Assembly (NCBI GenBank): GCA_937889645.1
Contig: CALBZE010000131.1
Coordinates: forward strand, 34,751-98,750
Source of the DNA: an uncultured bacterium
Lineage (GTDB): Bacteria > Gemmatimonadota > Gemmatimonadetes > Longimicrobiales > RSA9
Reading direction: 5' to 3'
DNA: 64,000 bases
The notes beneath the pieces are model-generated. The model made no database searches. It saw only the letters and a list, made by a program, of their open reading frames with translations, and was not told the DNA's origin. Positions 7,898-16,284 of the stretch are shown in pieces. A program made the translations under genes and the position numbers. Every line of letters begins with the position of its first letter. The first letter of the stretch is position 1.

Positions 7898-9283
7898 CTA
7901 CGCCGGCATCCAGCCGCGACGCCGCTCCGCCGCGGCGGCCAGCGTCGACGCGAGGGTGGCGGCGTCCCCGGCCGCTATGTGCGCGCGTAGGGCGTCCAGC
8001 TCGCCTGTTACCCGGTCGAGCGCCGCCAGCACGGCGTCGCCGTTCGTGGCCAGGATGTCCAGCATCATCCGTTCGTCGCTCGCGGCCAGGCGGCTCGTGT
8101 CGCGGAACCCGGAAGCGGCCAGCCGGGCCGCGGTCTCCGAGTCCTCCCCATCCAGCGCGGCGCGCACGAGGGCGACGGCCAGCACGTAGGGGAGGTGGCT
8201 GATCGAGGCCGTCGCGGCATCGTGGTCGCCGGCGCCGAGCCAGAGCGGCTGGGCGCCGATCGCGGCGGCGAGGCGCTCGGCGCGGCGCCGTGCCACGTCG
8301 TCCGTGCGGCGGGTGGGGCAGAGCGCGAACACCGCACCCGAGAAGAGGCCGGGCTCGGCGTGTTCGATCCCCGCGCGCTCTTTCCCGCACATCGGGTGGC
8401 CTCCCACGGCGCGGACGCCCGCGGGCAGGCGATCCATCCTCTCGACGATCCGTCGCTTCGTGCTGCCTACATCGATCACGAGCGCGCCGGGGCGCAGGTG
8501 CGGCTCGATCCCGTCGAGGAGCTCGAGGATCGAACGGACCGGCGCGGCCAGGACGACCGTGTCCGCCGCGGCGACGGCGGCGCCGAGGTCGTCCGCGATG
8601 CGGTCGACCGCGCCGAGCGACGCGGCTCGCCGGGCCGTCTCCGGGGCCGCGTCGTACCCGGTCACGGAGGCGGCGAGGCCGGTGGAGCGGAGCGCGAGGG
8701 CGAGGGAGCCGCCGATCAGGCCGAGGCCGAGGATCGCGGTGTGGCCGGGCCCATCGGCCGCCGGGCCGGACGCATCTACCGCCGGGCCGGGCGCAGCGTC
8801 GGGCTGGTCCCCCGCCGAGGTCGGCCTAGCCGGCCCACTGGCCGGCGGCGCCGTGTTCCCGGCCGGAGCCGAGCCGCCATCCGTTCCTGGCCCCCCGCCG
8901 TCGCCCGCGTCGCCGTCCGCGGCGCGGTCCGGGCGCAGTCGCCGCGCCTCGCGGAGATAGACGTGCCGGATCTCCTCGGGTCGCTTCGCCGTGTTCCAGT
9001 GCAGGAGCACGCGAATGCAACGCGGCAGCCCGCCGGGAACCTGCATCTCGTGCGTGCAGAGGAACGCGGTGTCGAGCCAGCCGAGCTGGCGCGCCGCGCG
9101 CGCCGGGAACTCGGCGTCGAGGTCGGGCGTCGTGCTGAAGATCACGCTCGCGATCTCGTCGACCCGGATCCCGTTCGCCTCGACCATCCGCTCTAGCAGT
9201 TCGCGGGTCGCCGCGAGCACCGCGCCCGCGTCGTTCGCGTCGACCGTGATCGCGCCCCGCACGCCGCGGCAGACGATCGTCAT
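7898..9283 (-). CDS. tyrA: AroH-type chorismate mutase fused to prephenate dehydrogenase
   Basis: A 461-residue two-domain enzyme for tyrosine (and phenylalanine) synthesis: chorismate to prephenate, then NAD-dependent oxidation to 4-hydroxyphenylpyruvate. Residues 1-119 match monofunctional AroH chorismate mutase. Active-site counterparts are all present: Arg6/Arg9 in CRGVRG, Cys76, Glu79, Arg91 in RCIRVLLH, Tyr109 in RHVYL. Residues 120-181 are a Gly/Ala/Pro/Asp linker. Residues 182-461 are TyrA, with GLGLIGGS at 186-193, Asp211 ending the second strand (favouring NAD), GGHPMCGKERAG at 294-305 and SHLPY at 362-366. No ACT domain is seen. ATG at 9283 is preceded by CAGGAG; upstream in-frame residues to 9397 do not resemble the family. 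Confidence 0.92.
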   Translation of the reverse strand: MTIVCRGVRGAITVDANDAGAVLAATRELLERMVEANGIRVDEIASVIFSTTPDLDAEFPARAARQLGWLDTAFLCTHEMQVPGGLPRCIRVLLHWNTAKRPEEIRHVYLREARRLRPDRAADGDAGDGGGPGTDGGSAPAGNTAPPASGPARPTSAGDQPDAAPGPAVDASGPAADGPGHTAILGLGLIGGSLALALRSTGLAASVTGYDAAPETARRAASLGAVDRIADDLGAAVAAADTVVLAAPVRSILELLDGIEPHLRPGALVIDVGSTKRRIVERMDRLPAGVRAVGGHPMCGKERAGIEHAEPGLFSGAVFALCPTRRTDDVARRRAERLAAAIGAQPLWLGAGDHDAATASISHLPYVLAVALVRAALDGEDSETAARLAASGFRDTSRLAASDERMMLDILATNGDAVLAALDRVTGELDALRAHIAAGDAATLASTLAAAAERRRGWMPA

Positions 9284-9346
9284 GACCGTGCGCTCCTGAT
9301 GGACTTGCACTCCTTCTGGACGGGGCCGCCTCCGTGCGACGAAAAA

Positions 9347-9375
9347 CCGGAGCGCGAGGCCCGCTCGCGCTCCGG
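9347..9375 (-). terminator. intrinsic terminator/attenuator upstream of aroH-tyrA
   Basis: A perfect 12-base-pair inverted repeat (arms 9347-9358 and 9364-9375, five-base loop) is followed on the minus strand by TTTTT (9346-9342). It lies between a promoter (9407-9435) and the aroH-tyrA start, so besides ending the upstream gene it would terminate aroH-tyrA transcription unless relieved. The leader upstream of the hairpin is only about 25 bases. Confidence 0.75.
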
Positions 9376-9406
9376 TCCGCTCCCGAAGCCCAACCACCGT
9401 TCGGGG

Positions 9407-9435
9407 ATGCTACACGGACGTTTTCCCGGTGTCAA
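9407..9435 (-). promoter_or_regulatory. sigma-70-type promoter for aroH-tyrA
   Basis: On the minus strand TTGACA (9435-9430) and TAGCAT (9412-9407) are separated by exactly 17 bases. Transcription would start near 9400, run through the hairpin at 9347-9375 and reach the start codon at 9283. Confidence 0.75.
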
Positions 9436-9443
9436 CGACGGGC

Positions 9444-11170
9444 TCACGCGGCGCGGCGTCGCATCCCCGCCCCGATGTCCCGCCCGCGCATGAGCGTGGC
9501 GGCGAGTGCGGCGCGGTAGCGATGCGCCTCGTGCGCCCAGCGTGCACGGTCTGTCGGCTCCGCCGCCTCGCGCATCGCCAGCGTCGCATCGGCGAGGTGG
9601 ACCGCAGCGTAGGCGGGCAGGTAGGCATCGACGGCGCGCGTCAGGACGGCGATCTCCGCCGATCCGGCGCCGGCGCAGCGACGGACGAGCGCCGCCGTCG
9701 CCTCGCGATCGAGGCCGAACTCGACGACTGCTCCGGCGATATCCCACGCCGCGTCCGTCGGGCCGGGAAGCCGCAGCCCGTCGCCGTGGTCGATCGCGTC
9801 CACTTTCACGAGTCGGTTCGCGGTCCGCAGCCACTCGCGGCGTTGGAGCCGAGCGTCGGGGGTCACGGCCTCCCGCGCGGGGAGCCGCTCCAGCCGCCGG
9901 AGTGCGGCGCGCAACCCGGGAGCGGCGGCGCCGAGGGCCTCGGTCGCGTTCACTCGCAGCGCTTCGACGATCGGCTCCGGATCGACCTCGCGGCCGGTCC
10001 GGAACTCCCCGGAGCGCGTGGCGAGGTAGTCGCCCAGAGCATGGACGAGCGTGGAGTCGCACTCCGCTTGCGGGGTGAGGGGCGTCCCCACGACCCAGCG
10101 GAGCACGAGGAACCCGTCGCGACTGCCGATCGGCTCCGGTCCGATGCCCCGATCGGCCAGCCGCCGGGCGCGGTCCAGCGCCTCCGCGCCCCAGCGCCCG
10201 AGCCCGGCGTAACGAATGACCGCGGGTTCGCCAGCGGGCGATGTCGCGCGGTACTTGAGCCGCTCGTGCGTGGGTGATGCCGGGAACGTCGCCGTGCCTG
10301 GCACCACGGACCGCCAGCGTCCGGCGCAAAGGTCGTCGAGCGGGCCGAGGCCGAACCCCTCCGCGATCCGCGCGGGCCTCTCGTCCCCCGGCGTCGGCGG
10401 GTACTTTCGTGCACGCTCGAACCACGCAACGCGATCCGGAGGCGCGAGCGGCATTCCCCACCCCCGGCTCGGGAAGAGGACGATTCGCCGTTCGTCGACG
10501 CCCAGGCCCCGCAGCCACGATGCAACGGCGGCGAACGTCTCCCCCGTCGCGCCCGGTCCCTCGTCCACGATGAGGACGTCGCCGCCGGCATCGAGCCACG
10601 TCAATAGGCGTGTCGCGAGCGCTCCGTCGGCCAGGACCCGACGGCCGCCGCTCGGACCCCTCGGCCGCACGGTGACCGTGGTCGAAGATCCGACCGCGGC
10701 GGCCACGACGGCCGACAGGCTCGTGCCGATGCTGCGGACGCCGACCACCACGGAACGTGCGGCATGAGCGGCGCCGACGTCGACGAGGTACTTCGCCGCC
10801 GCCCGGGCGTAAGCACCCGGGTCCAGCGCGAGTGCGCGTATCCTTCCGGCGGCCGGACCCGGAGCCTCGGCGGGAACTGGGCGGCGACCGCCTGCACCTC
10901 GGTGAGCGCCCGTCGGAGGGGCTCGGCTCGCGCCGTGTGGCTCCCCGCTTCCAGGAATTCGCCGGCCGCCGTGACAAGCGCGCGCCGGAACGCGGCCGCC
11001 AGGGCGGACCAGCCATCCGCGGTCGGGTGGATGGCGTCCAGCACCGCCTGCTCGAATTCGCCGAGCCGGACCAAGAAGCCCAGCCCATCCCTCGAGTCGG
11101 CGATCCGGGCCAAGGCGTCCAGTTCGTCCCGAGCTTCGACCTCGCGGCTCGCATCCCGGAAGATGATCAC
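9444..11170 (-). pseudogene. frameshifted phosphoribosyltransferase-like plus kinase-like protein
   Basis: Coding signal runs over 11170-9444 but switches frame near 10829-10832. The N-terminal 113 residues (GTG at 11170 behind GGAGGTGG; helical; ending RPPEGYAH) continue one frame over as ALDPGAYARAAAKYLV. Restoring one base in CACTCGCG (to CACTACGCG) gives a 575-residue protein. The middle part has a phosphoribosyltransferase-like core: SVVVGVRSIGTSL, then VLIVDEGPGATGETF as the phosphate-binding loop. The C-terminal part looks aminoglycoside-phosphotransferase-like (VIRYAGLGRWGAEAL, FLVLRWVVGTPL, DHGDGLRL, DAAWDIAGAVVEFG). The role is unknown. Intact codon usage on both sides suggests either a very recent mutation or a sequencing error. 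Confidence 0.65.
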
Positions 11171-11352
11171 CCCGCCACCTCCGATCCCTTGGCGGGCAAG
11201 CCGCATACCTAGACAGATCCACACTATTGCATTGCGACATCGGGTGAGCGGGACCAAATTGAAATCCGTCGATTCCGCACCTTTCGACCGATGTCACAAC
11301 GCGCAATGCCCGCGCGTTCAAGTCGTAGCCAAGCTTCCCCCAGGGGAGCCAC

Positions 11353-11850
11353 GTGAATTTCGACGAGGTTTTCCGGCGGCTCTACCCGTCGCTCTTCCGA
11401 TACCTCTATCGGTTGACCGGCGACCCGGATGCCGCCGACGATATTGCACAGGAATCGTTCGCCCGTCTGCTCCGCAATCCGCTCCCCGAGGCGGAGGCGA
11501 AGCCATGGCTGTTCACGGTTGCGACGAATCTCGTGCGCGACTCCGCGCGCAAGACGACGCGGCGGGAACGGATCCTGGAGCGCGTGCGTCCGACGCCATC
11601 GGCTCCCGAGGCGCCCGACGCGGCGACGGAGCGCAACGAGCGGGTCGCGCTGGTCCGGCAAGTCCTCGCGAGGCTGTCGGAGCGCGATCGCACGCTCCTC
11701 CTCATGAGAGGGGAGGGGTTCACCTATGAAGAGATGGCCCGGGCCGTCGGTGTCGCGCCGGCTTCGGTCGGCACGCTCCTCGCCCGGGCACTCCGGCGGT
11801 TCGCCGCCGCATACAGGTTTGAAGAGGTTGGTGATGAAGCACGTCGATGA
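11353..11850 (+). CDS. ECF-type RNA polymerase sigma factor
   Basis: A 165-residue extracytoplasmic-function sigma factor. Region 2 is at about 5-70 (FRYLYRLTGDPDAADDIAQESFARLL, then KPWLFTVATNLVRDSAR), followed by a short linker and region 4 at about 100-155 (LSERDRTLLLMRGEGFTYEEMARAVGVAPASVGTLLARALRRF), the helix-turn-helix that reads the -35 element. The start is GTG at 11353, with GGGGAG at 11343-11348. It overlaps the anti-sigma gene by 17 bases, the usual sigma/anti-sigma pairing. Its likely target is the receptor gene downstream. Confidence 0.93.
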   Translation: MNFDEVFRRLYPSLFRYLYRLTGDPDAADDIAQESFARLLRNPLPEAEAKPWLFTVATNLVRDSARKTTRRERILERVRPTPSAPEAPDAATERNERVALVRQVLARLSERDRTLLLMRGEGFTYEEMARAVGVAPASVGTLLARALRRFAAAYRFEEVGDEARR

Positions 11851-12643
11851 GGGGACGCTCCTCGCGCTGCTGGACGGCGAGTTGAACGACGGGGAGAGGT
11901 CCCGGGTCGAGGGCCACGTCGAAGCGTGTGAGGTCTGTGCGGCGCAGCTGGCGGAGCTGCGCGCGGCGTCGGACGACCTGACCGCCGCGCTCGCGCTGCT
12001 CGACGTACCCGCGCCGGCCTCGGCGACGGCCTGGGCCGTTCGGCGACGCGCGTCGGCTCGCCGCGTCCTGTTCACGCGCCGGGCGCTGGTCCGCGCCGCC
12101 GCCATGGTGCTCGGCTTCGCGGCCGTGGGCTCCGCCGCGATCCCGGACTCGCCCGTGCGCACGTGGGCGGCCGCCGCGTGGCGCAACGTCGCCGGCCTGA
12201 CGCGCCCGAACGCCGAACCCGCGGCGGCGCCGGTCGAGGCGCCGGCGCCCGAAGCCACGCCCGTGTCCAACGCCACGCCGGCCGAGGCCGGGCTCATGGT
12301 CCAACCCGAGAACGGGCGCGTGATCGTCTCGGTCGAGTCGCCGGCGGCCGGGCTCGTGGCTCGGGTCCGCCTGGCGTCCGGGCCGCGGGTCGCGATCCTG
12401 GCCAGCGGCGAGGCCGCGACGGCCCGGTTCCGGACCGCGCCCGGCCGCGTCGATGTGGTCACGCCGGGGGCCGGCGAGCTCGTCATCGATGTGCCGGCCT
12501 CGCTCCTCGAGATGACCCTCGAGGTGGACGGCCGGGTCGTGGTCGCCATGGCCGGGGGTGAACTGACCGCCTCCGGCGGGACCATCAACGGCGCCCGTAA
12601 CGAAGTCGTGGTAGAGCTGGCCGGGTCTGACCCGGTGAACTGA
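11834..12643 (+). CDS. anti-sigma factor with zinc-finger domain
   Basis: A 269-residue protein. The N-terminal zf-HC2 anti-sigma domain has His28-x3-Cys32-x2-Cys35 (HVEACEVC), which in this family clamps the cognate ECF sigma factor. One membrane segment lies at about 84-103 (ALVRAAAMVLGFAAVGSAA). An Ala/Pro/Glu linker is followed by a beta-rich periplasmic domain (about 150-265) that could sense a signal. The start overlaps the sigma gene, so the two are translationally coupled. Confidence 0.88.
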   Translation: MKHVDEGTLLALLDGELNDGERSRVEGHVEACEVCAAQLAELRAASDDLTAALALLDVPAPASATAWAVRRRASARRVLFTRRALVRAAAMVLGFAAVGSAAIPDSPVRTWAAAAWRNVAGLTRPNAEPAAAPVEAPAPEATPVSNATPAEAGLMVQPENGRVIVSVESPAAGLVARVRLASGPRVAILASGEAATARFRTAPGRVDVVTPGAGELVIDVPASLLEMTLEVDGRVVVAMAGGELTASGGTINGARNEVVVELAGSDPVN

Positions 12644-12648
12644 TCGCC

Positions 12649-14961
12649 ATGCTCGCGCCCGTCGCCTTCGCCGCTCTCGCCCTGCTCGCGCCGGTCCAGC
12701 AGCGGGCCGATACGACCGGCACGGTCCACGGCATCGTGCGTAGCGAAGCGACGGGCGAGCCGCTCGCGTACGCCGTCGTCGAGGTCGACGGCGCGCGGCC
12801 GACGGTGGCGACGGCGGACAGCCTGGGCCGGTACCTCCTGCGCAACGTCGCGCCCGGGTTCCGAGTCGTGAGAGTCAGCCGTTTCGACCACGCGCCGCTC
12901 GAGATCGAGGTCCTGATCCCCTCGGGCGGGCGTGTCGCGCTCGACTTCCTCCTCGTCCAGCGTCCGGTCGTCCTCCCGGAGATCGTGGCCGAGGCGAGCT
13001 CGGTGCCCGCGCTCGGCGACACCTTGAATCCCTCCGCTCCCGAACTCAGTATCGCGATCACGCGGGCGGTCGAGTCCACGCCCGGCGTGATCGAGCTGGG
13101 GCTCGGCCAGGTCGCGCCCGTGCTGCCCGGGCGGGAGCCGATCGATCCGTCGGACGTCCTGTACGTCCGCGGCGCGCCGGCCGACATGAAGCTCGTGCTC
13201 CTGGACGGCGCGCCGGTTTACGCGCCGTTCCACCTGGGTGGCCTGATCCCGGCGTTCGACCAGGAGTTGCTGCGCTCGGCCGACCTCCACCTGGGCGGCG
13301 CGCCCGCCCGCTACGACGGCGGCCTCGCCTACGTCCTCGGCCTCGAGACGCGCGCCGGGCGACGGAGCGGGATCTACTCCAGCGGTTCGGTCGACATGCT
13401 GTCGGCGCGCACGCTCGTCGAGGGCCCCCTCTGGCCCCGTGCCGGATTCCTCGTCGGCAGCCGCGCCGTCCATTCCTTGGGGAGCGACTGGCTCCTCGGC
13501 GGCTCGTTCCCGTACGACTACGCCGACCTGCTCGCTCGCGTCGACATCGACGTCGCCGAGGCGGCGGCTCTCGCGGTGACCGGCTTCTGGAACCGGGAGT
13601 CCGTGCTCCTCGACCGCGCCCAGCTCCACGACGACGTCGCGAAGTGGGGGAACCGCGCCGCTTCGCTGCGCTACCGCGGCGCGGTGGGAGCCAGCCATCT
13701 CGACATCTCCATGGCCTACGGCGAGTACGACGCCGAGCTCCCGCTCGATACCGAGAGCGACGTCGTGTCAGACGGCCGCGCCCGCCGCGGACGCGTCACC
13801 GTCGACCTGACCCGCCGGTGGGGCGACACGCGGCTCCAGTACGGCTGGTCCTTCGAGACGGTGTTCCTCGAATACGAGGCGCGATACGGCAACGCGGCGC
13901 CCGACTTGCCCCTCTTCTGGACGACGACCGAAGGCGCCGTCATGGGCACCTACCTCGATCTGGGGTGGTCGCCCGCCGAACGGTGGCGCGTCCACACGGG
14001 CCTACGTGGCGACGTCTTCTCGACCGACGGCGAGATCCGCCTCGCGCCGCGCGTTTCCGCGACGTGGGTCGCGTCCGATCGGGTGGCGTTGACGCTCGCG
14101 GCCGGGCGATACCGCCAGCTCGTTCGCCCGGCGGAGCCGCTCGTGGTCATCGAAGGCGACTCGCTGCGGCTCCGCCAGGGCTCGAACTACTGGGACGTCG
14201 AATCGACCTGGCCGCTCTACCTCCCCATGGAGATGGCCGTCGCCCAATCGTCTCACGTGGTCCTCGCGCTCGACCAGGAGCTGGGCGAGGGCGTTCGGCT
14301 CGGGATCGAAGGGTACTACAAGCGTTTCGACGACGTGCCGCTCCCGGACACGACGCTGGCCGAGCCGGGGCCGCAGGCCTATCAGACGACCGGCGTCCAC
14401 TCCGTGAACGGGTCCGGGCTCGACATCTGGCTGCGCCGCGGCGAGGGCCGGTTCACCGGCTGGCTGGGCTATTCGTTGGGCTGGCTCTGGACCGCCGATG
14501 GCGCCCGGTCGACCGACCGTTTCGCCGGACGGCAGATCCTGAGCCTCGGGCTCTCCGGCCCGATCGCCGGGATCGGCCGCTTCGACCTCAGGGTCTCCTA
14601 CGGCGCCGGGCTCCCCTATTCGGCGGTTCCGCGCGTCGAGTTCGGGAACGCCCCGAGGAGCCTGGACGGCGTATGGACCTCCTCCTCCGGGCTGGCGTCC
14701 ATGGAACGGGTGATGATCAACGCGCCGCCGCTCACGGCTGCGCCGGACGACCCGTACCTCCGCGTCGACCTGGAGCTGTCGCGCCCCTGGAGCGGCATGT
14801 GGAACGGGCGCGAGGTCCACTTCTCCCCGTACCTCAAGGTGCTCAACGCCCTCGACAGGCGGGACGCGCTCTTCTACATCGTGGGCGGACAGGACGGCCA
14901 GCCTGCACCGCTGGCCGCGCTACCGATCCTCCCGGTGATCGGCTTCAGCTGGAAGTTCTGA
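12649..14961 (+). CDS. TonB-dependent outer-membrane receptor
   Basis: A 770-residue protein with a signal peptide (about 1-17), a carboxypeptidase-regulatory-like beta-sandwich at about 22-110 (GTVHGIVRSEATGEPLAYAVVEVDG), a plug domain (about 115-220, with DVLYVRGAPADMKLVLLDGAPVY) and a long beta-barrel ending in the outer-membrane signature GFSWKF. Such receptors import siderophores, cobalamin or glycans with TonB energy. The ligand is not evident. It starts five bases after the anti-sigma stop. This resembles Fec/SusC-type regulation but the receptor lacks a recognisable N-terminal signalling domain. Confidence 0.87.
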   Translation: MLAPVAFAALALLAPVQQRADTTGTVHGIVRSEATGEPLAYAVVEVDGARPTVATADSLGRYLLRNVAPGFRVVRVSRFDHAPLEIEVLIPSGGRVALDFLLVQRPVVLPEIVAEASSVPALGDTLNPSAPELSIAITRAVESTPGVIELGLGQVAPVLPGREPIDPSDVLYVRGAPADMKLVLLDGAPVYAPFHLGGLIPAFDQELLRSADLHLGGAPARYDGGLAYVLGLETRAGRRSGIYSSGSVDMLSARTLVEGPLWPRAGFLVGSRAVHSLGSDWLLGGSFPYDYADLLARVDIDVAEAAALAVTGFWNRESVLLDRAQLHDDVAKWGNRAASLRYRGAVGASHLDISMAYGEYDAELPLDTESDVVSDGRARRGRVTVDLTRRWGDTRLQYGWSFETVFLEYEARYGNAAPDLPLFWTTTEGAVMGTYLDLGWSPAERWRVHTGLRGDVFSTDGEIRLAPRVSATWVASDRVALTLAAGRYRQLVRPAEPLVVIEGDSLRLRQGSNYWDVESTWPLYLPMEMAVAQSSHVVLALDQELGEGVRLGIEGYYKRFDDVPLPDTTLAEPGPQAYQTTGVHSVNGSGLDIWLRRGEGRFTGWLGYSLGWLWTADGARSTDRFAGRQILSLGLSGPIAGIGRFDLRVSYGAGLPYSAVPRVEFGNAPRSLDGVWTSSSGLASMERVMINAPPLTAAPDDPYLRVDLELSRPWSGMWNGREVHFSPYLKVLNALDRRDALFYIVGGQDGQPAPLAALPILPVIGFSWKF

Positions 14962-15068
14962 GAAAATCCTTGAACAATTCGGCGGGCGGTTGAACCTTGG
15001 AGGGTTGGCTGCGGCGCGCCGCCGTCCGGGCGCGCCGCGTCGGGCGAACTCTCCTCGGAGCTCCATCT

Positions 15069-15974
15069 ATGTCATCCTGGATCCGCCGCCTCGGCGCGCT
15101 CGGAATCGGCTTGGTCGGGCTGGTCGGCATCGCCGGCGCCGGAGTCTACGGCATCAGCAACGTGCAACTGGCGCGGGGCTACGACGTCTCCGTCGAGCCG
15201 CTGGCCATCGCCTACGACTCCGCCTCGCTCGAGCGAGGCCGCCACGTGGCCGTCGCCATAGCGAAGTGCGTGGACTGTCACGGGGGCGACTTCGGCGGGA
15301 AGATGCTCATCGAGGATCCGGGGATCGGCCGGATCGCCGCCACGAACCTGACCCCGGGGGCGGGCGGGATCGGCCATTACAGCGACGAGGACCTGATCCG
15401 CGCGATCCGCTTCGGCGTGCGTTCCGACGGCAAGCCGCTCGTCTTCATGCCTTCCTACGAGTACTTCTTCCTGACGGACGCCGACCTCGCCGCCCTGATC
15501 GCGTACCTGCGGACCCTGCCGCCGGTCGATCGGACGCTGCCGGAAAGGACGATCGGGCCGATGGCGCGACTGCTCTACGTGGCCGGTCGGCTCGATCCGC
15601 TGCTCCCGGTGGCGATGATCGATCGCGATGCGCCGCGCCCGGAACCGGTGTCGCCCGGCGCCACGGCCGAGTACGGCGCCTACCTCAGCGTGGTCGGCGG
15701 GTGCACCGGGTGCCACGGGCCGGGCCTCTCCGGCGGGAAGATCCCCGGCACGCCGCCGGATTTCCCGCCAGCCACCAATATCACCCCGGCCGGGATCGGC
15801 TCCTGGAGCGAGGAGGACTTCTTCGTCGCGCTGCGGGAAGGGCGTCGACCGGATGGCAGCTCGATCGACTCGCGCATGCCGTGGCCGTACACGGCGCAGA
15901 TGACCGACGAGGAGATTCGCGCGCTGTGGCTCTACTTGAGGACGGTCCCGGCTCGCGAGACCGGGTCGCGGTAG
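15069..15974 (+). CDS. dihaem c-type cytochrome, membrane-anchored
   Basis: A 301-residue protein with an N-terminal membrane anchor or signal (about 8-30) and two class I cytochrome c domains, each with a CxxCH haem site: Cys67-Cys70-His71 (KCVDCHG) and Cys212-Cys215-His216 (GCTGCHG). Candidate Met axial ligands occur in VFMPSYEYF and SRMPWPYTAQM. Such proteins are found with alcohol/aldehyde dehydrogenases and terminal oxidases and carry electrons in the periplasm. The 107-base gap after the receptor gene contains two TTGAAC copies but no clear promoter. Confidence 0.9.
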   Translation: MSSWIRRLGALGIGLVGLVGIAGAGVYGISNVQLARGYDVSVEPLAIAYDSASLERGRHVAVAIAKCVDCHGGDFGGKMLIEDPGIGRIAATNLTPGAGGIGHYSDEDLIRAIRFGVRSDGKPLVFMPSYEYFFLTDADLAALIAYLRTLPPVDRTLPERTIGPMARLLYVAGRLDPLLPVAMIDRDAPRPEPVSPGATAEYGAYLSVVGGCTGCHGPGLSGGKIPGTPPDFPPATNITPAGIGSWSEEDFFVALREGRRPDGSSIDSRMPWPYTAQMTDEEIRALWLYLRTVPARETGSR

Positions 15975-15995
15975 GAAGAACGGGGCGGCGCCGCT

Positions 15996-16235
15996 TCAGC
16001 GGCCATCGACGACCGCGCCCCAGACGGATTCCGGCTTGAAGCAGATGGCGTGGCCCGACTCGTTTTCGAACCAGAGGTGGCTGCCCTGCCGGAGCCGGAA
16101 CAGGATGCTCCGCTGTAGCTCGAGCGGCGACCGCTTCCAACGGGCGCGGAAAACCACCTCGCCTTCGTCCGTCGCGAGGCGGACGAGGACGGTCGGGATC
16201 AGTTGGCGGATCGGGACGCGAGCGTAGTACACCAT
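15996..16235 (-). CDS. small hypothetical protein
   Basis: A 79-residue protein (MVYYARVPIRQLIP to VWGAVVDGR) with no signal peptide or membrane segment; it reads as a single small beta/alpha domain (VVFRARWKRS, ILFRLRQGSHLWFENESGHAICFKPESVW). The composition is less biased than the alternative frames, which supports coding. I do not recognise the family. No ribosome site is clear at ATG 16235. It is convergent with the cytochrome gene. Confidence 0.55.
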   Translation of the reverse strand: MVYYARVPIRQLIPTVLVRLATDEGEVVFRARWKRSPLELQRSILFRLRQGSHLWFENESGHAICFKPESVWGAVVDGR

Positions 16236-16284
16236 AGGGTACAAGTGTAAGGCGGAACGCACTTTCGGGCAACCGTTCCCGCGC

